Positions 7,763 to 15,576 of a stretch of DNA of 28,332 nt are shown here, in pieces; the stretch's first letter is position 1; each line of letters starts with the position of its first letter. Position numbers and translations under genes: made by a program. This DNA comes from DASVAL01 sp035649575. Lineage in GTDB: Bacteria > Planctomycetota > UBA1135 > UBA2386. The notes under the pieces were generated by a model, which was not told where the DNA came from, did no database searches, and worked only from the letters and a program-made list of their open reading frames with translations. The DNA is taken from NCBI GenBank assembly GCA_035649575.1, contig DASRJH010000188.1, forward strand, positions 1 to 28,332, read 5' to 3'.

Positions 7763-8395
7763 TCAGGTCTGCTGCTCCCTGCCTTTGTGCTTGCCCCTCG
7801 ATTTCGCGGGGAGCGCGGACGGGAGCGTCCTCGCGGCCTGCGTCGGCGTCGGCGTCGGGGGCACCGCCGATGGGACGTGCGGGGCAGCCCTCGGGGCTGG
7901 TTCTTTCTGGTCTGGGGCTCTCGGGGCCGGGGCCTTCGCCGTCGGGACCGCAGCGCGCCGCGGCGCGCCGATCAGGGCAAGCGTCTTCACGACGCTCGCT
8001 GCATCGATGGCCGCCGGACGGTTGTGCGCGGCGCGCACGATGTCGTTGATCGCAACGATGCCGAGCAGCACGCCGCGTGCGTCGACGACGGGCAGGCGAT
8101 GCACTTGCGCCTGCTGCATCAGAGAGAGCACGGTCGTCATGGAGTCGTCGGGCCGGCAGGTCCGCAGCTGACGCGCCATCGGACCGGCGACCGCGATCTC
8201 GTCGAGGGGACGCCCCTGCGTGTAGCTCGCCATACAGAGGTCGCGGTCCGTCACGACCCCCACCAGCACGTTCGTTGCATCGACCACGGGCACGATCCCG
8301 CAGTCCTGTTCCCACAACACCCGGGCCGCTGCATCGAGGCGATCGGTCGTGCGCACCGAGCATGGTCCCCGAGTCATCAGGTCGTTCGCGTTCAT
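7763..8395 (-). CDS. Tandem CBS-domain protein with Pro/Ala-rich tail
   Basis: Soluble protein of 210 residues from the ATG at 8395. Two CBS motifs are visible: residues about 10-60 (CSVRTTDRLDAAARVLWEQ then GVVTDRDLC) and about 75-125 (DDSMTTVLSLMQQAQVHRLPVV then GIVAINDIVRAA). CBS pairs bind adenine nucleotides or metals and usually act as sensors. The last 80 residues are Pro/Ala-rich and basic, ending in KSRGKHKGREQQT, and look disordered. It lies 17 bp upstream of the mlaE start on the same strand, so it may be co-transcribed with the lipid transporter; a regulatory role there is inference. It is divergent from the MFS gene, sharing a short region at 8396-8486. Confidence 0.85.
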   Translation of the reverse strand: MNANDLMTRGPCSVRTTDRLDAAARVLWEQDCGIVPVVDATNVLVGVVTDRDLCMASYTQGRPLDEIAVAGPMARQLRTCRPDDSMTTVLSLMQQAQVHRLPVVDARGVLLGIVAINDIVRAAHNRPAAIDAASVVKTLALIGAPRRAAVPTAKAPAPRAPDQKEPAPRAAPHVPSAVPPTPTPTQAARTLPSALPAKSRGKHKGREQQT

Positions 8396-8486
8396 GTCCC
8401 GCGATCCTGCCCGTGCCCTGACGGCCGCGCGAGCTTTTTCCGTCGCGGCGATGCGCGACGCCGCCGGACCGCGGCACACTGTGCGC

Positions 8487-9782
8487 GTGGCCGACGCTGA
8501 ACCGTCCGACCCGACCCCTGCCCGCGGGTCGGGGTTGCACATCGGAGCCTGGGTCCTCTACGACCTCGCGAACACCGTCTATTCCGCGACGCTGACCTTC
8601 ATCTTCACGCCGTTCGCCAAGGAGCAGCTCGGCGGCGAACGCACCCTGATCGGCTTCGTGAATACCGGCTCGATGGTGCTCGCGGGGTTGCTCGTGCCCG
8701 TGCTCGGCGCGCTGGCCGACCAGACGGCCCGCACGCGCGGCTACCTCGCGATCGCTACGCTGCTGTGCATCGCGGGCACCGCCGGATTCGGTCTCGACCT
8801 CGGCCCAGCCGCGCTGCTCGGCTGCTTCTTCGTCGCGAACATCACCTACAACCTCGGCTTGCTCTTCTACAACGCGCTGCTGCCGGCCGTGGCGAGACCC
8901 GGCCGCGAAGGCCGCGTCAGCGGCATCGGCGTTGGCCTCGGCTACCTCGGTACGATCGGCGTGATCGTCGTCGTGATGCCGCTTGCCGACGAAAGATCGC
9001 GCTTCCTGCTGGCGGCCGGGCTGTTCCTGGTCTTCGCGTTGCCGTGTCTGCTGCTCGTGCGCGATCCGCGCGCGCCGCGGACCGGCCCGCGTGCGGAGGC
9101 GATGCGCGCAGCCGTTCGCCAACTCGCATCGACGCTGCGGGCGCTGCCGCGATACCCCGCGTTGCTGTGGTTCCTGCTCGGCAATTTCTGTCTCGTCGAC
9201 GTGCTGAACACCGCGATCCTGTTCTTCGCCGACTTCACGAAGGACGTGTTCGCGACGGCGGCCCATGCGGGCGGTCTGCGTCTGTTCGGCCTCGAACTGG
9301 CCGGCGAGGAAGGGCTCACGACGCTGCTCATGATCACGGGCGTCGCGCTGAACGGACTCGCTCTGCCGTTCGGGATCCTGCTCGGCCCGTGGACCGACCG
9401 CGCCCCGCTCTCGGTGATGCGCGCGAGCGCGCTGGCTCTGCTCGGCGCGCTCGTCGGCGGAACGGCCTTCGGCGGGGTCAGTCCGCTGGGCTATCTCGCG
9501 ACGCTCGGCGTGCTCGGCGCCTTCGGTCTGGCCGGGGTCTGGACCGCAGGCCGCAAGATGATCGTGCTGCTGGCTCCGCCGGACCGGATCGGCGAGTTCT
9601 TCGGCCTGTATGGCATCACGGTGAAGCTCTCCGTCGTCGGCAGCGCGGTCTACGGTCTCGTCGCCGACGCGTATGGCTGCAAGCCCGCGATGCTCGCGCA
9701 GGGCATTCAACTGTTGATCGGGCTCGGTTGCCTCGCGATGGTGCGCGTAAAGCACCCCGACGCTGCGGCTGCCACGGCATGA
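8487..9782 (+). CDS. MFS transporter, UMF1/Atg22-like family
   Basis: Inner-membrane transporter of about 431 residues. After a short polar N-terminus the family signature GAWVLYDLANTVYSATLTF appears, followed by about twelve hydrophobic segments, for example GCFFVANITYNLGLLFYNALL. This WxLYDxANxxYS start is typical of the UMF1 branch of the major facilitator superfamily (related to yeast Atg22, a vacuolar amino-acid exporter); the substrate is unknown. I prefer the GTG at 8487; the in-frame ATG at 8451 is an alternative. The gene overlaps the next by ATGA, implying translational coupling with the acyltransferase. Confidence 0.88.
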   Translation: MADAEPSDPTPARGSGLHIGAWVLYDLANTVYSATLTFIFTPFAKEQLGGERTLIGFVNTGSMVLAGLLVPVLGALADQTARTRGYLAIATLLCIAGTAGFGLDLGPAALLGCFFVANITYNLGLLFYNALLPAVARPGREGRVSGIGVGLGYLGTIGVIVVVMPLADERSRFLLAAGLFLVFALPCLLLVRDPRAPRTGPRAEAMRAAVRQLASTLRALPRYPALLWFLLGNFCLVDVLNTAILFFADFTKDVFATAAHAGGLRLFGLELAGEEGLTTLLMITGVALNGLALPFGILLGPWTDRAPLSVMRASALALLGALVGGTAFGGVSPLGYLATLGVLGAFGLAGVWTAGRKMIVLLAPPDRIGEFFGLYGITVKLSVVGSAVYGLVADAYGCKPAMLAQGIQLLIGLGCLAMVRVKHPDAAAATA

Positions 9783-10801
9783 GCGACGACGAACAGGACC
9801 ACCGCGAACGCACCAGGGAGGCGCTCTGGCAGCGGCTCGCCGTCGGCGTGTTCGCCGCGTTCATCTGGGCCGTCGGCGCGCTGCCGACCTGGCTCGCCTA
9901 TGCGTTCGCCGACGTGATGGCCGTGCCGTGGTATCTCTGGTGGCGCTGCAGCGACCCACGCGGTCGGCGCAGCAAGGGCTACTGGCGCAACGTCGCGATC
10001 GCCTTCCGGGAGGGAGCCCCGCTCGGACCGGTCCGTCCGAGGCGACACCTGTGGCGCTGGTCGCGGCACATCGCCTGGCTCATGGTCGACTTCTGCCGCA
10101 TGCGGCGCATCGACGCGACGAACCTGCGGCGGCACTGCGACGTCTCGGCGTGGGACAACATCGCCGGTGCCTACACCGAAGGCAATGGCCTCATCTTCGC
10201 CACGGGCCATGTCGGCGTCTGGGATGTCGGCGGCTACGCGGCGGGGCTGCTCGGCCTGCCCATCAACTCGGTGTTCCGGCCGAGCCCCATGCCCGCCCTG
10301 AACCGCCTCATCGAGAGGCTGCGCACGGGCTCGGGCCAGAGCGTCTTCGCGCGCAGGAACGTGATGTGGACGCTCAAGAAGGTGCTGGCCGACAAACAGG
10401 TCGTCGCCATCATGAGCGACGGCGGCGGCAAGCACAGTTCCGTCGTGGCCCCGTTCCTCGGCACGCCAGCGCGCACGGTCGCGACGCCCGCCGTGCTGCA
10501 CCTGCTCACGGGTGCCCCGATCGCGGTCGTCGCGATGCTGCGCACGGGCCGCATGCGCTACCGGCTGCACGTCTTCGAAGTGATCAAGAACGCCTCGACC
10601 GGCGATCGGGAGCGGGACCTGATCGACATCACGACGCGCGTCAACGCGGGCCTGAGCCGGGCCGTCGCGTTGGCACCGGAGCAGTGGTTCTGGCAGAGCC
10701 GGCGCTTCCGGCACCGGCCGCCGGGGGAGGTCGCGGGTCCGGACGGCTTGCCGCCGCTGGCGCTGACCGCACCACGGAGCGCCGCCGCGGACCTTTCTTG
10801 A
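9779..10801 (+). CDS. LpxL/HtrB-like lysophospholipid acyltransferase
   Basis: Membrane-associated acyltransferase of 340 residues, probably adding an acyl chain to lipid A or another glycolipid. The catalytic HX4D motif is present in FATGHVGVWDVGG (His144, Asp149), followed by SVFRPSPMPALNRLIERLR, the typical RP region, and later VVAIMSDGGG and VAPFLGTPARTVATPAVLHLL. The C-terminus has PEQWFWQSRRFRHRPP, matching the PEQWxWxHRRF end of the family. One N-terminal membrane helix (VFAAFIWAVGALPTWLAYAF) is visible. The start overlaps the MFS stop. The exact acceptor cannot be told from sequence. Confidence 0.9.
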   Translation: MSDDEQDHRERTREALWQRLAVGVFAAFIWAVGALPTWLAYAFADVMAVPWYLWWRCSDPRGRRSKGYWRNVAIAFREGAPLGPVRPRRHLWRWSRHIAWLMVDFCRMRRIDATNLRRHCDVSAWDNIAGAYTEGNGLIFATGHVGVWDVGGYAAGLLGLPINSVFRPSPMPALNRLIERLRTGSGQSVFARRNVMWTLKKVLADKQVVAIMSDGGGKHSSVVAPFLGTPARTVATPAVLHLLTGAPIAVVAMLRTGRMRYRLHVFEVIKNASTGDRERDLIDITTRVNAGLSRAVALAPEQWFWQSRRFRHRPPGEVAGPDGLPPLALTAPRSAAADLS

Positions 10802-10807
10802 TCGATT

Positions 10808-10836
10808 CTTCACGCAGCGTCACGTGAATCTTCACG
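10808..10836 (+). promoter_or_regulatory. Pho-box-like triple direct repeat upstream of pstS
   Basis: CTTCACG, GTCACGT and CTTCACG begin at 10808, 10819 and 10830, giving 7-base half-sites separated by exactly 4 bases (11-bp period). This is the architecture of PhoB Pho boxes (CTGTCAT-N4-CTGTCAT), although the bases differ from the E. coli consensus at some positions. It lies 60-88 bp before the pstS GTG. Confidence 0.55.
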
Positions 10837-10895
10837 GGCACGCAACACCATTGTTTCAAGGAAGATCCAACCCCCCAAGAAAGGACCAAGAAACC

Positions 10896-11762
10896 GTGAA
10901 GGTAGCCCGCCTCGTCCCCCTGTTCCTCGCCGCCGGCAGCATGCTCTGCGCCTGCGGCGGGTCACGAACCCTGATCCAGAACAGGGGTTCCGACACGATG
11001 CTCGAAGTGGCCCAGAAGTGGGCGGAGAAGTTCCACGAGCTGCGGCCGGAGATCGGCGTGTCCGTGACCGGTGGCGGCACGAGCGTGGGCGTCGCGGGCA
11101 TCATCAACGGCACGACCGACATCGCGAACTGCAGCCGCCGCCTGACGCCCGACGAGATCGTCGAGGCCAAGGCCCATCAGCACGACCCCGTGGAGCACCA
11201 CGTCGGCTACGACGGCATCGCGATCTTCGTACACAAGGACAACCCGCTGACCTCCATCACGATGGACCAGATCAAGCAGATCTACGTCGAGGGTGGCTCG
11301 CTGACGAAGTGGTCCCAGCTCGGAGTCACGATCCCCAGCGGCCGCGACGAGATCGTCGTGGTGTCGCGGCAGTCGAACAGCGGCACCTTCGAGTACTTCA
11401 AGGAAGCGGTGCTCGGCGGCAAGAAGGCGAACTTCCGGCTCGGCACGCTCGACATGAACGGCAGCAAGGACGTCGTCGATCAGGTCCTGAAGACCGTCTC
11501 GGCGATCGGCTACAGCGGTCTGGCCTACGGCAAGGGCGTCGACGTGAAGAAGCTGCCGGTCACCACGAAGCAGGGCAAGCCCGCTGTCGCCCCCACGATC
11601 GACACGGTGCTCGACAAGAGCTACCCGATCTCGCGCGAGCTCTTCATGTACACGAACGGCAAGCCTCAGGGCGCCACGAAGGAATACCTCGATTGGATCC
11701 TCTCCGATGCCGGCCAGCACGTGCTGATGGAGCTCGGCTACCCGCCGCTGCGGAAGGTCTGA
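10896..11762 (+). CDS. pstS: Phosphate-binding lipoprotein PstS
   Basis: Periplasmic phosphate receptor of the high-affinity ABC importer, 288 residues from a GTG at 10896 preceded by an AAAGGA ribosome site (about 10880). A lipobox ends the signal (SMLCAC, Cys20), so it is membrane-tethered. Family motifs include RGSDTMLEVAQKWAEKF, VTGGGTSVGVAGIINGTTDIANCSR, HHVGYDGIAIFVHKDNPL, the phosphate-loop segment SRQSNSGTFEYFKEAVL and AIGYSGLAYG. The length is short compared with E. coli PstS (about 320-345) but normal for this PstS subfamily. It heads the pst locus behind a Pho-box-like element. Confidence 0.93.
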   Translation: MKVARLVPLFLAAGSMLCACGGSRTLIQNRGSDTMLEVAQKWAEKFHELRPEIGVSVTGGGTSVGVAGIINGTTDIANCSRRLTPDEIVEAKAHQHDPVEHHVGYDGIAIFVHKDNPLTSITMDQIKQIYVEGGSLTKWSQLGVTIPSGRDEIVVVSRQSNSGTFEYFKEAVLGGKKANFRLGTLDMNGSKDVVDQVLKTVSAIGYSGLAYGKGVDVKKLPVTTKQGKPAVAPTIDTVLDKSYPISRELFMYTNGKPQGATKEYLDWILSDAGQHVLMELGYPPLRKV

Positions 11763-11823
11763 GTCATCCCACCCGCGTCGATGCTTTGCGCACATGCAAG
11801 CGGCGCGGGCGCGATCTGCCCTG

Positions 11824-11857
11824 GCGGTTCCCCAGCGCGGTTCCCCCATGCGGTTCC
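11824..11857 (+). repeat. Three GCGGTTCC direct repeats, 13-bp period
   Basis: GCGGTTCC occurs at 11824, 11837 and 11850, exactly 13 bp apart, in the 159-bp gap between pstS and the phoU-fusion gene. The spacers are C/A-rich. It may be an operator for the downstream genes or a small tandem duplication; I see no known consensus. Confidence 0.6.
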
Positions 11858-11921
11858 TCTGGATCGCGTGTCGCCATGCGGATAGCCATAGCGTGATGCT
11901 CCACCCGACAGCAGGCTGCTG

Positions 11922-12983
11922 ATGACGCACTACGAAGAACGTCTCCAGAAGGACTTGGGCTGGATCCACGAGCTCGTCGGTATCGTCGGCGCGGCGATCA
12001 CGAAGGCCATCGACGACGCCGTGAGTTCGGTGCTGAACCTCGACAAGGGTCTCGCTGCGCTCACGGTGATCGGTGACTACACGATCAACCGCCAGACGCG
12101 CGAGCTGGACCGGCTCTGCCACGCGTTCGTGGCCAGGCACCTGCCGAGTGCAGGCCACCTGCGCTACGTTTCGGCCGTTCTGCGGCTCAACATCGCGCTC
12201 GAACGCATCGGCGACTACGGGGCGACGATCGCGCGCACCGCAGCGCAGTTGTCCGCGGTGCCCCCGGCCGTGGTCGCGCGCGACATCGAGACGATGTCCG
12301 AGCACGCGCGCCGCATGCTCAACGACTCGCTGCGCAGCTTCCAGCAGCGCGACGTGCAGCTGGCCCAGGCCACGCTGACGGCGGCGGCCCAGTTCGCGCA
12401 ATACTTCGACCGCGTGTTCGCGGACCTCGGCAAGGAAGGCGAGACCCGCAGCCGGCCCATCAACGACCTGTTCTCGCTGATGGCGACGTTCAACCGCCTG
12501 GAGCGCGTCATCCACCAGGCGAAGAACATCTGCGAAGAGACGACGTTCGTCGCGACGGGCAAGACCAAGGGCGAAAAGGTCTTCAACATCCTGTTCGTCG
12601 ACGCTGCCAACAGCGGCCCGAGCCAGCTGGCCGAGCACTTCACGCGAAAGGCCTTCCCGCAGAGCGGACTCTACCGCAGTGCCGGCTGGGAGCCGGCGGA
12701 GGACATCGAGCCCGCCTACCAGCGCTTTGCGGAGACGGTCGGCATCGACCTCGCCAAGGCCTGGCCGACCCCGCTGTCGACGCTGCTGGATCAGCTCGAC
12801 GACTACCACCTGATCATCGGGCTCGCCCCCGATGCCCGCGAGCGCATCGGCAAGGTGCCGTTCCACACGACGGTGCTCTTGTTGGACGTCGATGCGAGCA
12901 GTGGTCCCGAAGCGGTCTACCGGCAGCTCACGCCGCGCCTGCGGGAGCTCATGGAGCGCCTGCGCGGCGAGCAAGCGAGCTGA
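11922..12983 (+). CDS. phoU: PhoU fused to a catalytically dead LMW-phosphatase/ArsC-like domain
   Basis: Predicted negative regulator of phosphate uptake, 353 residues. Residues 1-210 are two PhoU three-helix repeats: the first contains the motif LERIGDYGATIA (residues 93-104), the second LERVIHQAKNICEE (193-206), where the usual Asp of LERxxD is His. Residues 218-350 match the low-molecular-weight phosphatase/arsenate reductase fold: FNILFVDAANSGPSQLAEHF, then YRSAGWEP, and DYHLIIGLAPDARERI. In active members the P-loop is CX5R-S; here Asp227 stands for Cys and Pro233 for Arg at exactly those positions, so catalysis is not expected. It may instead bind an oxyanion or a phosphoprotein (inference). 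It lies between pstS and pstC, 3 bp before pstC, which supports the PhoU call. Confidence 0.9.
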   Translation: MTHYEERLQKDLGWIHELVGIVGAAITKAIDDAVSSVLNLDKGLAALTVIGDYTINRQTRELDRLCHAFVARHLPSAGHLRYVSAVLRLNIALERIGDYGATIARTAAQLSAVPPAVVARDIETMSEHARRMLNDSLRSFQQRDVQLAQATLTAAAQFAQYFDRVFADLGKEGETRSRPINDLFSLMATFNRLERVIHQAKNICEETTFVATGKTKGEKVFNILFVDAANSGPSQLAEHFTRKAFPQSGLYRSAGWEPAEDIEPAYQRFAETVGIDLAKAWPTPLSTLLDQLDDYHLIIGLAPDARERIGKVPFHTTVLLLDVDASSGPEAVYRQLTPRLRELMERLRGEQAS

Positions 12984-12986
12984 CCC

Positions 12987-13916
12987 GTGACGGACCGAGC
13001 CCCACTGATCTCCGCGGAACTCGACCGGCGCGACTCCAGCTGGTGGGTCGACCTCGCAGCACGCCTGTTGGTCTTCGGCGGCGGCATCTCGGCGATCGTC
13101 TTCGTCGTCGGGATCTTCGTGTTCATCACGACCCAGGGGCTCGAGTTCACGCTGCAACGTCTCGACTGGGCAGAGTTCTTCACCTCGATCTACTGGCGGC
13201 CCACGGGCCACCCGCCGACCTACGGGGCCTTGGCGCTGATCGTCGGCACGCTGTCCGTCACGGCCGTCGCGATGGCGATCGCCGTGCCGCTCTCGTTCGG
13301 CGCAGCCATCTACATCGGTGAGTTCGCGCATGGCCGCCAGCGCGAGTGGCTCAAGATCCTGATCGAACTGCTCGCCGCGGTTCCCTCGGTGGTCTGGGGT
13401 GTGATCGGGCTGCACCTGCTGAGTCCGCTGATCCAGCACTACCTGCAGCCGGCGTCCGGCGTCGGCACGAACCTGCTCAATGCCGGGATCATCCTCGGCC
13501 TCATGGCGGCGCCGATCATCACGACGATCGCGGAGGACGCGCTGAAGGCCGTGCCCGAGACCTTCCGCGAGGCTGCCGAGGCACTCGGCGCCACGCGCTG
13601 GCAGGTGGTGTGGCGGGTCGTGCTGCCGCACGCGCGCCCGGGCTTGTCCGCGGCGGTCCTGCTCGGTGTCGGACGCGCTGTCGGCGAGACCATCGCGGTG
13701 CTGATGGCGAGCGGGCACGCGATCAACCTGCCGAAGACCCTGTGTGATCCCGTACGCGCCCTGACCGCCACCATTGCAGCGGAACTCGGCGAGACGAGCG
13801 CCGGCAGCGACCATTACCAGGTGCTGTTCACGCTCGGCATGCTGCTGTTCCTGATCACCTTCGTGATCAATCTGATAGCCGACCGCATCGTGCGCGGCGC
13901 GAGGCAGCGCGGATGA
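12987..13916 (+). CDS. pstC: Phosphate ABC transporter permease PstC
   Basis: Inner-membrane permease of the phosphate importer, 309 residues from a GTG at 12987. About six hydrophobic helices are seen, and the binding-protein-dependent transport (EAA) loop is EDALKAVPETFREAAEALGATRWQ-like and intact. Typical PstC features are ARLLVFGGGISAIVFVVGIFVF, FFTSIYWRP and GRAVGETIAVLMASG. It starts 3 bp after the phoU-fusion stop and overlaps pstA by ATGA. PstC rather than PstA is assigned from the N-terminal periplasmic loop and gene order. Confidence 0.93.
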   Translation: MTDRAPLISAELDRRDSSWWVDLAARLLVFGGGISAIVFVVGIFVFITTQGLEFTLQRLDWAEFFTSIYWRPTGHPPTYGALALIVGTLSVTAVAMAIAVPLSFGAAIYIGEFAHGRQREWLKILIELLAAVPSVVWGVIGLHLLSPLIQHYLQPASGVGTNLLNAGIILGLMAAPIITTIAEDALKAVPETFREAAEALGATRWQVVWRVVLPHARPGLSAAVLLGVGRAVGETIAVLMASGHAINLPKTLCDPVRALTATIAAELGETSAGSDHYQVLFTLGMLLFLITFVINLIADRIVRGARQRG

Positions 13917-14806
13917 CCGAACCCGCACCCGGCTTCGGCGCGACCCCGCTCGAGGGACGCAACAACGCCATCCAGCAGGGAGTCAAGCTGCTCTTCGGGC
14001 TGATGACCGTCGTGCTCGTCCTCCCGGTGATCGCGATCCTCGGCACGCTCGTCTACGAGGGCGGCCCGGCACTCACGCTCGGCTTCTTCCTCGACATGCC
14101 GCGCAACGGGATGACCGAGGGCGGCATCTTCCCGGCTCTGATCGGCACGATCTGGCTGACCGCAGGTGCACTCGTCGTCGCGGTGCCGCTCGGCATCGCA
14201 GCGGCCATCTACCTCAGCGAGTACGCGCCCGACACGATGCTCACTCGGACCATCAACCTCGCGATCATCAACCTTGCCGGCGTGCCGTCGATCGTGCATG
14301 CCCTCTTCGGCGTAGGTGCTTTCGTCTATTTCCTGCGGTTTGGCACCTCGATCCTGGCCGCCAGCTGCACCCTCGCCGTGATGACGCTGCCGGTCGTCAT
14401 CGTCGCCACGCGCGAGTCGCTGCAGGCCGTACCGCGTGCTTTCCGCGAGGCCTGCTGGAGTCTCGGCGCAACCCGCTGGCAGACCATCGCGCGCATCGTG
14501 CTGCCGAACTCGGGCAGCGGGATCCTCACGGGCATCATCCTCGTGGTCTCGCGCGCCGTCGGCGAGACCGCGCCGATCATGTTCACGGGTGCGGCGTTCT
14601 TCGTGCCGTTCCTGCCGCAGGGGGTCTTCGACCAGACGATGGCGCTGTCGTTGCATCTCTACAACGTCTCGACCCAGGTCAATCTCGGTGAGGGGCACAA
14701 GCACCTGCCGTTCGCGGTCGCGCTGACGCTGATCCTCGTCGTGCTCGCGATGAATGCGCTCGCGATCTTCTTCCGCATGCGGTTGCGAGGGAGGAAGAGG
14801 TGGTGA
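13913..14806 (+). CDS. pstA: Phosphate ABC transporter permease PstA
   Basis: Second inner-membrane permease, 297 residues. Helices include LLFGLMTVVLVLPVIAILG and ALVVAVPLGIAAAIYLSEYA. The EAA loop is RESLQAVPRAFREACWSLGA, followed by the PstA-typical SRAVGETAPIMFTGAAFFVPF and the loop before the last helix (VALTLILVVLAMNALAIFF). The start overlaps the pstC stop by 4 bp and the end overlaps pstB1, so the membrane and ATPase subunits are translationally linked. Confidence 0.94.
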   Translation: MTEPAPGFGATPLEGRNNAIQQGVKLLFGLMTVVLVLPVIAILGTLVYEGGPALTLGFFLDMPRNGMTEGGIFPALIGTIWLTAGALVVAVPLGIAAAIYLSEYAPDTMLTRTINLAIINLAGVPSIVHALFGVGAFVYFLRFGTSILAASCTLAVMTLPVVIVATRESLQAVPRAFREACWSLGATRWQTIARIVLPNSGSGILTGIILVVSRAVGETAPIMFTGAAFFVPFLPQGVFDQTMALSLHLYNVSTQVNLGEGHKHLPFAVALTLILVVLAMNALAIFFRMRLRGRKRW

Positions 14807-15576
14807 CTGCTTCCGACGCGGCTACGGCGCTCTTGTCGGTGCGGGACCTCTCGATCCGCTACGGCGACAAGGTGGCACTGCAGGGTGTCGAGCTCGAGGT
14901 CCGGCCACACGAGATCTTCGGCATCATCGGTCCGGCCACCGCGGGCAAGACGTCGTTCCTGCGCGCGCTGAACCGCATGGACCAATTCGTGCCGGGCATG
15001 CGAGTCGGCGGTTCCGTGATGTTCGCGGGCCGCGAAGTGCGCCACATCCGCAACCAGTACGCGCTGCGCCGCCACATCGGCGTCGTGTTCCCGCTCCCGG
15101 TCGGCCTGCCGCTGTCGATCTACGACAACGTCGCGCTGGCCCCGCGCCTCGCGGGCAGGGCCACGAAGAGCGAGCTCGACGAGATCGTCGAACGCTGTCT
15201 GCGCCGGGCCGCGCTCTGGGACGAGGTCAAGGACCGGCTCAAGAGCCTCGGTTCCCTGCTGAGCGGCGGCCAACAGCAGCGGCTCACGATCGCACGCGCG
15301 CTGTCGCAGGATCCCGAGTTGCTGCTGCTCGACGAGTTCTCGATCGCCGTCGATCCCGTCACGACGATGCGAATCGAAGAAGTGCTGAAGGAACTGCGCG
15401 CCGAGCTCACGATCGTACTCGTGACCAACCTCGTACAGCAGGCGCGGCGCCTCTCCGATCGCATCGCGTTCTTCCTCGGCGGCAGGTGCGTCGAGATCGC
15501 CAAGACCGAGGATCTGTTCGGCGGCGCCGCCAAGGACCAGCGCACGGTCGACTACCTGGAGGGGCGTTTTGGCTGA
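14800..15576 (+). CDS. pstB: Phosphate transporter ATPase, degenerate copy 1 (PstB1)
   Basis: ABC ATPase of 258 residues, PstB-like over its whole length (ends VDYLEGRFG). GTG codons at 14800 and 14803 both follow GGGAGG; the second overlaps the pstA stop. Walker A GPATAGKT (44-51), signature LSGGQQQR (154-161) and Walker B LLLLDE (174-179) are present. Three positions are abnormal: the Q-loop Gln is Pro98 (VVFPLP instead of VFQxP), the residue after the catalytic Glu is Phe180 instead of Pro, and the switch His is Asn210 (LVTNLVQQA instead of VTHNMQQA). Its own nucleotide site is therefore probably weakly hydrolytic, while its LSGGQ can serve the partner. See pstB2. Confidence 0.9.
   Translation: MVTASDAATALLSVRDLSIRYGDKVALQGVELEVRPHEIFGIIGPATAGKTSFLRALNRMDQFVPGMRVGGSVMFAGREVRHIRNQYALRRHIGVVFPLPVGLPLSIYDNVALAPRLAGRATKSELDEIVERCLRRAALWDEVKDRLKSLGSLLSGGQQQRLTIARALSQDPELLLLDEFSIAVDPVTTMRIEEVLKELRAELTIVLVTNLVQQARRLSDRIAFFLGGRCVEIAKTEDLFGGAAKDQRTVDYLEGRFG

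Noticed and set aside
6618..9755. A 1045-codon minus-strand open frame
   Set aside because: Only the last 375 codons (MlaE) are coding; the upstream part crosses the CBS and MFS genes and has Arg/Gln-rich non-protein-like composition typical of GC-rich shadow frames.
10962..13928. A 988-codon minus-strand open frame opposite the pst genes
   Set aside because: Antisense shadow of pstS, phoU fusion and pstC, all of which have strong family motifs on the plus strand.
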